DNA of 64,000 nt from Anadara kagoshimensis (taxonomy: Eukaryota > Mollusca > Bivalvia > Arcoida > Arcidae), in NCBI GenBank assembly GCA_021292105.1, contig CM037870.1, positions 25,411,916-25,475,915 of the forward strand, written 5' to 3'. The translations under genes were made by a program, and so were the position numbers. Shown here one piece after another: positions 24,901 to 39,000 of this stretch (the first letter of the stretch is position 1; every line of letters begins with the position of its first letter). Below the pieces are notes generated by a model, which did not search any database, had not been told where the DNA came from, and saw nothing but the letters and a program-made list of their open reading frames with translations.

Positions 24901-27900
24901 CAGGTATATATTTTTTAATATGAATTGGATAAGACAGAAAATAGCCTACCTGTATTTAAATCGAATATTCATTTTATTGATTTTAAAGTCAAACAGTTAA
25001 ATTGAGTAATAAGTAACAATCTTTGTACCAGAATACAAGCATTACCCTAACTGTATACAGTTACCATGGTAATTATAACAACACACACACACCCGACCAC
25101 CTCCGGAAAAACGTTTTTGTATTTTGAATGCAATACTGTCAATTTATAACTTAGTGGACCTTTATGTATGCAAAAATTATATACCTTGAGAAACATATTT
25201 CCAGAAGTCGTTTGAGGACTTGACGTAAATGGTCCTCTGACACAATTTCATTTGGGAGTGGCTCTTCTGTTTCTGTCAAAATAAAGCAAAGTTTGGTCAT
25301 GTGACATAATCTGATTTTATTCTTACATATAATATAACTAACACAATTACTAACCAATAAAACAAAATAAATCATATTACAAAGAACACAAATAAGTTCA
25401 CAATATCAACATTGTATACTTCTTATATATGTTTATGACAGAAGAAGAGAGAGAGAGGAGGGGGGTTTAAGAGAATGAAAAATATCTTGCGATTCACATT
25501 CATTTAGAAATATGTGTCTTTTTATGTATACAAGAGACAAATAACAGGATAATTTTTGTAGAGTCAATTTCAATAAGTTTACAATCAAATTTATTGTACT
25601 TAAAAGTTTTCTCATTATGGTAACCAAGTATACAGTTGAATATTATTTAGCACACGTGACATGTCTCCAGGGTTTTATCAGGGCCCTTTGGGAAAAGGCC
25701 CTAAACTAAAAATTGGGAAAAACTATCAATTTTTTGCTCATTTTGGGAAAACTTCGACATCATTTTTGATGCCATTTAATAATGAATAATCTTTTTCTGC
25801 CGTTAAGTGTTTATCAGTGTTTAATTAAACTTGATGTTCGAGTTTGTCATCATTGCATTTTGCCGCTTTACTTTCAATCTCAACGTCAGAAGTCTGTATA
25901 CTCATGGTCTCAGAAGCCATGCATTTGATGTAGAAGCAGTATTTCATGTTGGGTTAAAATAATCTAGAATCTTTTTACTTGATTTTGCATCCTCTGTCTT
26001 GAGGCACTTTGTGTAAAACTTGCTTTTGGGTGACATTATGGAGTTATTGAATCATGATTTCTTAAGTGTATTTTTTAATTGGGAATTTACTCAGCCCATT
26101 TTGGGAAAAAATCAATGCTTTTCCATTGGGAATGGGGCCGAATTTCGGCCCTAAATATGCCCTTGATAAATCCCTGATCTCATTCCAGATCTATTTGCTG
26201 AAAGTTGGGTGGTTTTCTCTGGGTACTCCAGTTTCCTCCAACCAAGAACTGACCACCTCGATATAAGTGTAAGAATCTTGAATGGGACATAAAAACCCCA
26301 CTTATTCTAGATCCATCCTGACTAAATGCAGTTTAATTGAATGCATTATGGATTACGAAAGATGTTTATCTTACTGTACAACAGTTCTAATGAGCCGCAA
26401 TAAAATAATAACACAATCACATCATCAAATACTCTTATAAAACACTCAAACAATTAATTCTGCATTATAACTCTCACAGATACTCACACTTAGTGTTTTA
26501 AAAGTACAATTTCTATTAAATAGCTAACTTAAAGGGTAAAATGTTTTTTTATTCCATGAAATATGCCCTAAATACAAAAGCATTAAAATTTCACCTACAA
26601 AAACCACTACTGGCAATCATACTTCTTTCCAGCACTTTCTCTCATAAGGAAGTTGAGGACTAGAATCAGTAAATTAACCATTATTTTAAACATGTTTTTG
26701 TAATGCTATAACACTTTGCTTTCAGTTACATCATGCATGATTTATCTCAAATTTGTATTCAAATGAATAGTTATTCTAAATATTACTTCTTTTACTCAAA
26801 TTCATCTAATACAAATGAAGGTATGAGTAAACTTTATATTTATCCAGTTTTTCCCCCTATAAACTAGGAGAATCAAAGTTTTATACTGCTAGAAAATGAA
26901 CCAAAAGGTCTTAGAAACACATAAAAACAGCCCCCTCCTTCTCTTCACTGCAAACACTTAATACCAAGCTAACCAGCATATTTCTGACCAAGTGATGGGG
27001 ATTTTATACCTAGGTCATGAGATTTTTCTCAGCAAATCAGATTAGGACAGTGATTTCAATCAACAAGACTCTGACCTTGATTTTAAACTTAAAGACTTAC
27101 CAGATGTTGCATTATCTCCTGAGTAAACATTTTGGTTATCATTCAAAGTTTGAGCATCAGCTGGGAGGGGAGAATCAGAGGGAGTAAATCCACCCTCCCC
27201 TGGCTCCCCTCCTTGATCCGAGGACTTCCCCATATCTCCATTCGCATATGCATAATCTAAAAGTACAGAAAATACAAATGACATATGACATATGTTTTAG
27301 AAAATAACAATTACTGCACATTATGTGTTGACACCCAACTTAAAGCTAGCATAAGTCTAACCTGTCTATAAAGGCCACTAAAGGGAAACAGTAAACATGG
27401 CCTTTATAGGCAGGTGGCCTTTATATACAGGTTCAAATAATATGAATACAGAACAATTGGGATACAATTCTACTGGCCTTTATAAGCAGGTAGCCCTTAA
27501 ATAGAGGTGGCCTTTAAGCCAGGTTCGACTCAATCGACTGTACGATAAACACTAAATAAATCTGCTATTGCAACGAAGGACACCATAGTTTCAAAGTCAT
27601 CACGGTTGAAGCTTAACTATTTTGAGTTAGGGGCCAAGCTCATTTCAGAAAGGAAGTTGTAACAGTAATAAATAGCATAAATGTGTAAAACTTTAGGGGT
27701 CCATGCTTATATTTAAGAGCCATGGGCCACTGGGCTCCTGTTAATCTTAATCCCTGGTTATTTTGCGTCACATTTCATTAATTTAACATGTACATAAAGA
27801 CCACCTGCTTTTTAGGTTTAAAATCTACCTAAATTGAATTAATTCTTAATGTAAAGTGAAGATTGAACAAAATTGTAGTCTCTTATAAAGTGCCTACAAT

Positions 27901-30900
27901 GAAATATTGACAGATGAAAACATTGATTTAAAATGCATGTGTGGACAGGTGAGCTAAAAAGTCACATTTTATAAGCAGCCATATACAGGTGGTTTTAATT
28001 TTAAAGTGTTATCTTTTAATTTCAAATTCTATTAAAACTAAAGTAACTGACATTTTTTTCACTGGTCATTTAAATCAGGTGGTTTTAATGATACGTTCAT
28101 TCTTATCTTTCCACCAAGTCGTATAGATCTTATAAAGCTAGACTTTAGATTGTAAGTCGGCACAATCTTTAAAGTCCTAATACATTACCTACACCTATCA
28201 GGACTGATAAGTAAATTGTTTAATGCTCACACTTTTTCCTACAGTACCTGTGACTACTATATATACATATACACATACTTCCATTTATTAATTTTTGTTA
28301 TAAATAACAGTATAAACAAGACATAATGACAACATCAGGTTCATAAATATTCCACATACTACTGGTGTTACCTGAATGAAAATAACAAGCACTAATACTA
28401 TTTATGTCTATATATGCCTAATTATAAATACACACACACCACAGGAAATCACTACAGTAAGAACATAACCAGGGCTATCACTGATTGATAAACTTGCACC
28501 TATATTTAATATTCATATGACTACTGTTTTCTCTTACTTGGGTATTCAATGAATGGTTTTTCAAAACCCAGAGGGGGGTTGATAAACTTGCACTGCCATT
28601 TGGTTTTTAATATTCATATGACTACTGTTTTCTCCTACTTGGGTATTCAATGAATGGTTTTCAAACCCAGAGGGGGTTGATAAACTTGCACTGCCATTTG
28701 GTTTTTAATATTCATATGACTACTGTTTTCTCCTACTTGGGTATTCAATGAATGGTTTTTCAAAACCCAGAGGGGGTGATTAAACTTGCACTATCATTTG
28801 GTTTTTTATATTCATTTGACTACAGTTTTCTCCAACAGTTCTGGCTACTGTCTGCATACTACATTATATATATTGATATAACTGATGGACACAAGACAAA
28901 GTCCTTGCAATGACACCTGTGTATCCATGGGGCATCTGAACAGCCATATGAATGTGGTAGTTGAGTAGAGTGATGGTGTTTAACTTCCCAGTCAAAAATA
29001 TTTCACTTATTTCAAGATGTTGCCAGCTATAGGCGAAGGTGTAGAAATTTACCCTGTGCTTTGCACTGATGGCATTGTAGTTATAAAGCAGGGTTCTTTA
29101 TCGTGCCAGGCCTACCATGGCAAGGGACTTTGTTTATTTTAAATTCATTTCGCAATGCTGAATAGTTACCTCCCACTTTCAAGTCTTGGGTCAGACCTGG
29201 TCGGTGTTTGAACCCACAACTTCCCACTAGCAAGCACTCGACCAACTGAGCTACTACAATGCTTTTATGAATGTTGGAGGGGGGAGGAATTTGTAGGACT
29301 GTCACCAAAAGTTATCCAGGGCTACTTCTTTCCATTAGACCCTTGAGACTGTGATTTTGATTCTCGGTTTCTGTATTCATATGGTTTGAAGAAAGTTATG
29401 TGACCCCTGAATGTCAAGGGTCAAATGGTCAAACTATGCTTAACTGTTTTATAAATACATATCTACGATAAACATTACCCAAAGGACCTTTAATGTTTGT
29501 GCAGAAAGTTCCTGAAAATGTTTACATTACAAAGTTCTGTTTCATGGACAAACATCAACTGGTGCGATTCCATATCCAATGGCAATAATTGTACTGCACA
29601 AATGTTAGGGATACCTAGGGCTTTCGCTGGGTTGCTAATTTTTTTGTTTTATACAATTTGGTCTTTCAATATATTTTTGGTACAAAATATCTTACCATTT
29701 GTTTCAAAACTGTCCCATTCTGCTGTTGTATCAGCCGCCGAAGAAACACTCGATGTCTTACTGCTCAGGAAAACAGTAGCATTAGGATTTAAACCTGCAG
29801 TTTTTGGGGTGACCTGAAATAGAAATAAAATACTTCCAATAAGTACCAATACAAACCAAATTCTCATTTCTTTCAAGTCAACCCCTTTGTTACACGACAA
29901 CCTCGACCATCGTCAGACTTCCATATTTTTCATTAGGAATTTCTGTAATATTTATTGCCAAATCTACTTTTTAACACCAAAATTTAATCAAACAATGTTT
30001 GGCAACATTTTAATTAACCCATCTATGTTATCTGCAATGCAAAAAACTAATTCCCATAATTTTGTTTAAACTATGAGGAACTGTGTTTGCAATTTCATAT
30101 TCAAATTCAACAGAAACCAGTAGCCAACAAAAGTTGCTTCTCCTACACATTTCTTATTTAATACTCTTTAAACATCTTCATACACGGTGGCAAACACTGT
30201 ATTCATTGTAAAAGTGTCTTCTTAAGTAGATAATTTGTTGCATGGCTTCAATATGACTTTCAGGCTCAAATTGAATTTGTGCAAACTATCGAGAGCCAAA
30301 CCATATAACCATAGATGCTTCAGGTCATATAAAACATGCACTATAATCTGAAGGTTACAATAATACAATAACTAAAGACCAGCTGATATTTGTTGACTGT
30401 TATTTTGTCATGCCATTCTTTGTTGCCATGGTAATGACATTTTACTTTGATGATAATCATCAACACAATTTTCATTATTTCAAAAATGATGTTTTTATCA
30501 GATGAAAAAAAAAGACAAAATGATATCATTGCTATTAAATAAACATTTGATGAGTGTGTAAAAACAGATACTAAATGTTTCTCATTATGATAAACTGTCA
30601 TTTTATTTCCTTGTTTAACAAATATTCTATATGAACATGAAGACCGACATGAATGGATATTTTATACCCCCTTTCAAATTATTCCAATTTTACGACCAAA
30701 TCACTAGTTACGTAGCAGAAATGCTTAGTATATAATAGACAGTAAAGGTTTTTTCTTACTATGCCTCATGGAAATGGAGTTATGGTTTTAGACTTCAGTG
30801 ACTTACATGAACAGTCAATTACCAATCGTCAGTTGTTTACAAGAATAGTCACTAACCATTTTGAAGTTACTTACAAGAATAGTCACTAACCATTTTGAAG

Positions 30901-33900
30901 TTACTTACAAGAATAGTCACTACCAATACCATTGTAAATCACTTACAAGAAAATTCACTACCCATCTTTAATTAACTTGCAAGAATAGTCACTACTGATC
31001 TTTAAGTAATATACGAGAATAGTCACTACCCATCTTTAAGTCACTAACAAGAATAGTCACTACCAATCTTTCAGTCATATACAAGAATAGTCACTACCAG
31101 TGCTTCAGATTGTTTTTACAGATAGTGGGCCACAAGGGCCCACCAGGTCCAATAACAAGGGGTCATTTTTTGTTATAATGGGTCATGTTTTGACACATAA
31201 TTAAATGTAACGCCATGTGACTGAAAGTGAAAGTTGGCACGTGACATCTTATATAATGTACCAAAAACGATCTTGTCATCTGCTGATTTATATTTTGTTA
31301 ACCTTTACGATATATTTTAAACTCTTCCACCTCGATGCTTCATTTTATGTGCATCTACTTGCCTGCGCTTTGTGTTGTTTTAAAAATTGTTAATAGAGTC
31401 GTCTGCATCTCGTAGCCATGATTGCCGCAAGTATATTAAATGAACGACATCGTTCCAGGTCATAACAAGTTTTATTACGAGTTCTCCCCCTTTGAATATT
31501 AATGTTAATAACCGACGCATAGAGCGAAGAGAAGGGGCTTGGCGGGAGTCCTGTCTATATGCTGATTATGAGATAAACAAAGACGTTAGAGATTTTCCGA
31601 TAGAAAATGAAAACAGAAAGTCAAATCGTAAAACCCCATGGAATCGAATAGGTAGTTTTGGGAAGAAATTATTAATGATCAATTTGGCTAAGAAAAACCA
31701 TGCGCCACGTGGACTCATTAGAAGCAAATGTTATGCGCCATTTTTTTAAATCCTGCGAGAATGACACGGGCGCACTGTAAATCTGAAGCTCTGCACTACC
31801 CATCTCCAAGTCACTAACAAGAATACAAATGTAGTCACTATCTATCTTAGTCATACACAAGAACAGTTCATACTCATTTTCAAGCTGTTTACATGAAAAG
31901 TAAATACATGTACACATTTCTGAGTAACTAACAAGAAGTCACTACCCATCAGATTGTTTTAATAAATATTTAATTAGAATTCTTTAAGAATCTAGACAAT
32001 GAATCAAGAAATTTAAATGGAAACAAAAAACCACTAACTATGCTGTGTTAAGTCTTTACACACGCCCACACGCGAGAACCTGATTATAGTTTTCAAACCA
32101 GATTAATTAAGGCATCACATATAAGAATACCGGGTTTGATTATTTTGTCAATAATTTGATACCAAATATAACTTCAAATCTATTTTGTAATTTGTTACAT
32201 TAATATAGAGGCGATGGATCCTAAAATATCCATGATGTACTTGGTCACATGATTCAATTCTCTTTGGTGGCGATAAAATCAATAATCCAGACAAAGTCTG
32301 ATACAATGATACAATCTTGCCCAAGTCATTATACAGCTATTCATTCATACTGCCGAACACACCCCCACACTATTCAAATAACATCTTTTACATCAGGCAA
32401 ATACAGAATTCTATAAAAACTGAGAACAAACAACTTTTATCCTAGGCTTCCACCCTTCTCCTCACCAGATATAAAGGGCATTACAAATTTATTGTAAAAT
32501 AATTTTTGTTTATTTTAACATGTTCCAATATCCTATTCCTTGTAATGAAACTGTGTGATTTCACCTGTCCCCTACCCTCTTCCTTGTAATCACAATTGTA
32601 TGTCACCTGTCCCCAACTCTCTTCTTGGTGATTTCACCTGTCCCCTATCTTCTTCCTGATGAATTCACCTGTCCCCTACCCTCTTCCTTGTAAAAAGTGT
32701 GTGATTTCACCTGTCCCTACTCTCTTCTTGGTGATTTCACCTGTCCCCTACCTTCTTTCTGATGATTTCACTTGCCCCCCCCCCTACCCTCTTCCTTGTA
32801 ATAAGTGTGATTTCACCTGTCCCCTACTGTCTGGTGAATTCACTTGTCCCCTACCTCGTTCCTGGTGATTTTACCTGTCCCCCTACCCTCTTCCTTGTAA
32901 AAAGTGTGTGATTTCACCTGTCCCCTACTGTCTGGTGATTTCACCTGTCCCCTACTCTTTTCCTGGTGATTTTACCCGTCTCCTACCCTCTTCCTTGTAA
33001 TAAGTGTGATTTCACCTGTCCCCTACTGTCTGGTGATTTCACCTGTCCCCTACTCTCCTCCTGGTGATTTTACCTGTCCCCTACCCTCTTCCTAGTAATC
33101 AATTTGTGTGATTTCACACAATAATCAAATGAATATATTTTGCACTACATAAAACAATGTTGTACATTACATCACAGGAGAAGCTATTATCATTTTAATA
33201 TGAGGAGTGATGGCTCATAAAACCCAGCACGGCTATAAAAATCCTAACAGCATGGAGCCAGGACTGCAATGATTTTCTGATATTCATATTGTTACTATAG
33301 TTAATGAGACTGAAGCAGATCTATATTTTAAATCAATCATGAATAAAAGGTAGGATTTCCCAAGGAAGTAAAGGTACACGACCAGGTAAAACAAACAGGT
33401 GTGGTGGAACAAAGCATGTGACCACTGTATAAAGGTAGATAAAATACCTGCATGAAGCATGTGACAACAAGGAAATAACAATAATTATGTACAACACATG
33501 CTCTTTTCTTTTCTTTTCCTTATTTTAAAACTTTCTTACATTTCAGTGCAGAAAATAAAAACTTATGTAATGCATTTATCTATTTACTTTTCAATCAAAA
33601 TCTTTTATCTGGACTTTTCCTAACTTGTAAATTAAACTTGGAATTCAAAAAATATATATTTTAAAATAATTTTTAGCCTTTGTACCATTTTTCCACAGAT
33701 TTATTAGCCACCAAATTTACAAAACTTGTGAAAAAATAGTCCTTCTTCTAATAGTGTTTCCCTACCAATTTCCTTAAGCAGGTTACTTCTGAAAGAATTT
33801 CTCAGAAATTAGCAGCCAATGGCGATTTTGGATACATAGATACATGTGTATTAAAATGAATGTGATACTTTTTTACAAGACACCATCTTCATAGACAGGT

Positions 33901-34313
33901 GCTTGATATCTTATTTAGCTTTAGGGTCCCTATGTAAATATATCATTTTGATATATTTATGAATAAAACAACCATGAACCTGTCACCTGTACAAATATAT
34001 GTATGTTCATTTTAAAGCAAGTCACACATTATATAACAAAATTATTTTTAAGATGTACAACTGAAATCAAATGAAGTACAATGAGACACCTGAATATCCC
34101 ACAAATAATCACCACCTGTCTACGAAGGACAAATCTGGTTAAAAGAAGTAGCATTTAGCCATCATTTACATTAACTAAACAAATACAAGTTTTCCAGAGA
34201 TAAATCATGTTTGGTGATGTAATTGAAAACAAAAAGTTATTGTATTGCCAAAATATGATGGTTAATTTACTGATTCATGAAGTGCAAGTCATTGACCTTC
34301 ACAAGATTTTCTA

Positions 34314-34354
<41 letters not shown>

Positions 34355-35986
34355 ATATTCACTATATTGTCTTGTTAAGTGTTTCATAGCTCACCAAATC
34401 CGACATCATAATGAGAAAGCCTAAGCCTTGTGTAGGTGCATTCTAGTGTTTGTTCTGGTACTGCTGTTGTCACTTCCAGTTGCATAGCATGGGCCGTAAA
34501 CTTTTTGGATGTTTTTTTTATATTTTATTTTTTACAAGTCCGTGACAAGTCTTGATTTAAACACATTTAGTGATGGGACATTGAATGTTGTTTATCCAAA
34601 CTATTCTCTCTCTCTCTCTTCTCTCTCTCTTTTTATATACATGTATATCATACATTTATTTTTACAATTTACACTATGATCTCATCTTAATGTTAGAAAT
34701 TCACAAATTAATTCTTCTTCTACATCCATAGATGAGAACCCTTCATTTTCCCCCTGTTGTATATATACATGTATCCTAAATGAATGTTTATTTAGGTTCT
34801 GTGACATTCACATGTAATTGACAAACATTATTAATAATGACCAGTCAAAATGACCATAGGGCTAACTATTTACCTGGTAATTAATCACAAGAGGTGTATA
34901 CTTTCCCAATATCTGTGGAAAACTCAAAACTTTTTAACCCCTCCTCCAAATCTGACCACTGTCCAGCAAAAGGAAACAAACACTCTGAAACATTTCACCG
35001 ATTTTTGCTAATTTTTGTCTAGTTTGTTCCAGATACAAAATTGTAATAACTAGTTTATATCAGTAAATAGTGAGAATGTTTGGCTTAATGCTGTTTTACG
35101 TTGTATCAACTTTTTTTTTCAACATTTTGTGACAAGACTTATTCTAATGAATTCATCATAAAGATTAATCTAAACACAAGTTCATGTGATGCTAAAGCTT
35201 ATGCAAGTATTTCTTAGTACTAGCCTACACTTATGTCAATCTTTAGAGTGCTAGTACATTCACCAACAATGTCAAAGATAACATTACAGAACACTGTACT
35301 AGTAGAGCCAACCAGTACAGGCCTACAACAAGAAGAAATCCTTATCACTTGCAGCTAACTAGGGTTGAACCCCAAGCAGTGAGGCACCTTGTGTTTTTAA
35401 AGGCTTGTGCCTTAACCATTGCGAAGCTAGTCATTTCGTACCATAACCATTTCGTACCATGACCATTTCGTACCCAAATTTACCATTTCGTACCCAACTC
35501 TGTCCATTTCGTACCATGCCATATGACCATTTCGCGGACCCCCATTTCGTACCATAACCATTTCGTACCCAAATTTTCCATTTCTATAGAACGAAATGAC
35601 TAGCAAATTTTTATTAAAATAAGCATTCAAAATCCGGAAAATACTACCATTTCGTACCATATTTATAAAATATAATGACATTATTTGTTGATTATATTTA
35701 AAAAAAAAAAGGTTCTTTATTGATAAGATTTTTTTAAAGTGTTACTTATTAATACATGTATTAATTAGCCTGATATGAATAACAGGAAGAAAAAGAACAT
35801 TGATAAGATTCTCCACTTTATCATTTGGAAATTTTGTGAACGGCCTTTGTTTTTGATCTGATGTCCTAAGTTCAGCAAAAACATCGTTTTTTAACATAGA
35901 TTTTCAAAGTCCAAGTGTTTTTTTATTTGAAGATGTTCGTCTTATTGAGTTTTCATTGAAGAACTTTACTATAATGCAAGAACTAC

Positions 35987-36028
<42 letters not shown>

Positions 36029-39000
36029 TCACTATCATGTGGTACGAAATGGTAGTTATGTAGTTCTTATAAATGGTAAATGGCTTGAGTGTATGGTACG
36101 AAATGGTCAAAGATTATGGTACGAAATGGTCATGGTACAATGCTATGCATGTAAAGACAACTGAAAAAAACACATAAATATTGCAAGTGACTATAAATGA
36201 AGATCTCCTGACTTTTGACTCTGTCAAGATGAATTTATGAACCACTGACCATGAAAGAGTCAAGTGCTTTTTTTTTTGTTTTATGCACAAGTCACAATTC
36301 TTTCAATTACATCTCTCTCTCTCTCTCTGTGTGTGTGTGGACTCATAATACTAGAATCTCTGTGTGTGTTTGTGTGTGTTAAAACTCACAACACTAGAAT
36401 CTGCCTTGATGGCATCTTTATTTCTGACGAAAACATAAACTTGTACATACAGCCTTCATTTGGTTTGTTAGGTTTGTTATTAAGATATAATTGGACTAAA
36501 TCATTCCAAATATCAAGCATCAACTGTCAAAGAATACAGAGCACATGTCAATAGTATGTGTACACCTGTAACAGGCTAGGTGGATCTACTGTAAACACTC
36601 ATGTTGTAATATTTGTTATCTCATGACCCTGTATCATACATGTGTCACGAGTGTTATTTTTTTTTAAATTTGAATACACTAGTTCAATTGATTTAAATTA
36701 AATCAAAGATAAAATACAATTTAATTTTTTTTGAAAAACAAGCAAGTTTCATGACAAGAGGGGGAGAGGGGGGGACCCATGAACTTTCAATCAACGAGTG
36801 AATGTAACCCCTCCCCCACACACACACACACCCCAATCCCATCCCCAGAGTAAATATTTATACATTTGAATATTATTTCTTTTCTATCTCATGCACACCT
36901 ATCTGTCAAAGCAAAATTTATAATATAAAGATAAAATTTAAAATATGCACATGTATATTGTACAGCCAACTAAAACAAGGAAATCTCACATATCACACAT
37001 GCAAACCAATGTCAAAAAGTGACAAAATAGAAAGTTTACCTGTTGGGTCTCACTACTTTGTTGTTGTTGACCCTGCTGTTGCTGCTGTTGTCGAGGATTT
37101 TGTTTAACACATAAAACAAAGGAATTTGAAGAATAGTAATATACATCGCCTGGTAACATCTATAACTGCTACTCCATGTAGATCTTCCCCTGATCCAGGT
37201 GTATAAAGTACTTCCCTGTCACTTCCAAAATGATCACCATATGTTAGGCAAAAAATTCATTTATCACTAAGACTCTTGTTACACAGCCATGATTTCAGGC
37301 AGGCTAAGTTAGACACATATCATAATCCCTGGTATTCAGTCAGTCACTCAGTCAGTCAGTTAGTTAGTAGTATGAAAATAAGATGTGCTGTTCTTACTAA
37401 GCTTAAAACCATTCATTCCAGAGAACATGTATATTTATATATGACCAGCAGTTACAACTTTGATATACTACCGTGACCAGGTCACTCACTTAAAACTGAA
37501 CAAACCAGTCAAAATCATGACGACCATTGTAAACTATGTTAGATGTAGCATGTATAAATTAAGATAAATCTGTGATGACATATTGACACCAGGTCCTGTC
37601 TCGAATATTCTCAGCTACTGTCTAAAACACACTTAATCTATTATTTTAGCCAGTAGATAGAGGAGTAGTCTGTATCTGTTTTATTGCCCGATAACAACAT
37701 TTAAACTCTTTATTTTAGGTAACTAGATACAGTAAGTTACACCAGTCACTAAATTAAATATAATCTTATTTGTTTTAAATCCAAGTCTGTACGTCTTCTC
37801 TCTCTAATGAGCTATCACCAACGGTGTAGATAGATATATATATTTGTATATAAATAAATTATATATATACTCTAGTATATGAATAAATAAATATATATAG
37901 ATTTAAAATATAATCTTATTTACAAATCTAGTAATATCTCTATCTCTCGTCTTAATCGGATAATGTACAGAATATTAATATTTTACCAGGATTAAGAAGC
38001 ATCTTCCAATCTGTCATCCAAGCAGGCAAAATCAATTCCAAATAAACTGTTCAAAAGATTTTTCCCCTCAAACCATATAAACTTGTATATTTCAAACATA
38101 GCCCTTCTAGACACGCACATAAAAACATCACATTTTATGTTCCGAGATAAATTAATAGCAAGTAAATCCACTTTCTTTGGTAACATATGGCGACAAATCA
38201 ACACATATAGTCTATATATAAACTCTGACATTTAACATCTAAATTACCAAATCTTTAATCAAAATCTATAAAATAATATATCCAGAGAGAACAATCTAAA
38301 TCTCCTCACGGAAAAAACAACCCTGGAAGTCGTCAATTTTCTACCCTTAAACAAGTAACATATGGAGTCATTTCAACTCGATTTTTTTATAGTTAATCAA
38401 TTCGTTCACGTTTCATTTATTCCAACACATTATATTCCAAAATAAAAATCTATATATAAAATAAATCTATATACATGTATATGAATCTATTTCTCTCAAA
38501 TGGCTATTTTATGAAATGCTAAATGTCACTGCTGCCGCCATCCTCCTCCTCCTCCTATTATCAGTTGTCGTCGCCGTTATAATCAAAAGCTGACTGGATT
38601 CTCTCTATATTCTCCTCCTCTCTACGACAGATCTATCACATGTATTACTGACAGTGTTAACTTATGCAATATTACTAAATAATTCATTGTAACACAAATC
38701 CACATAAGATTTCTCCTGAGGGTGACATAACAAACATGTCTAGAATTTTACGCCAATGTCATTAAGAAATTATTTTTTTTGTTTTTAAAAAAAAAAAAAG
38801 AAAATAGAATCAACAAGTGAATATTAATTTAGGATTTAAAATACACTTGTGGCAATCTAATATTGCTTGTCCTATTCCTTTTCCCGACTACCAATAACAG
38901 CAAGCTGTCCACTCACCATCCCCAATAACATGATTATACGACAACGACAATACTGATATAGGCTCACTCACAAGTTTGGTTTCCAGGTAACACGACGACA

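Larger units (their letters stand above)
29814..37039 (-). other. LARP4 intron between the Q-rich microexon and exon 3
   Basis: This 7.2-kb intron contains tandem arrays (30.84-31.97, 32.56-33.12 kb), a TIR element at 31098-31793, CT/AT microsatellites near 34320 and 34605, and the CATTTCGTACC foldback at 35.43-36.14 kb. I see no further coding exon. Confidence 0.6.

Noticed and set aside
31492-31749. An 85-residue frame shared by two transposon copies (also minus 44000-44362), suggestive of a conserved small protein
   Set aside because: Comparing the copies by eye gives about ten residue-changing against three silent differences, so no sign of selection on protein; openness is inherited from the common ancestor element.
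32558-33120. Regular direct repeats that might suggest a CRISPR-like array
   Set aside because: Variable unit length, no unique spacers, and a eukaryotic intron setting; ordinary tandem repeats.
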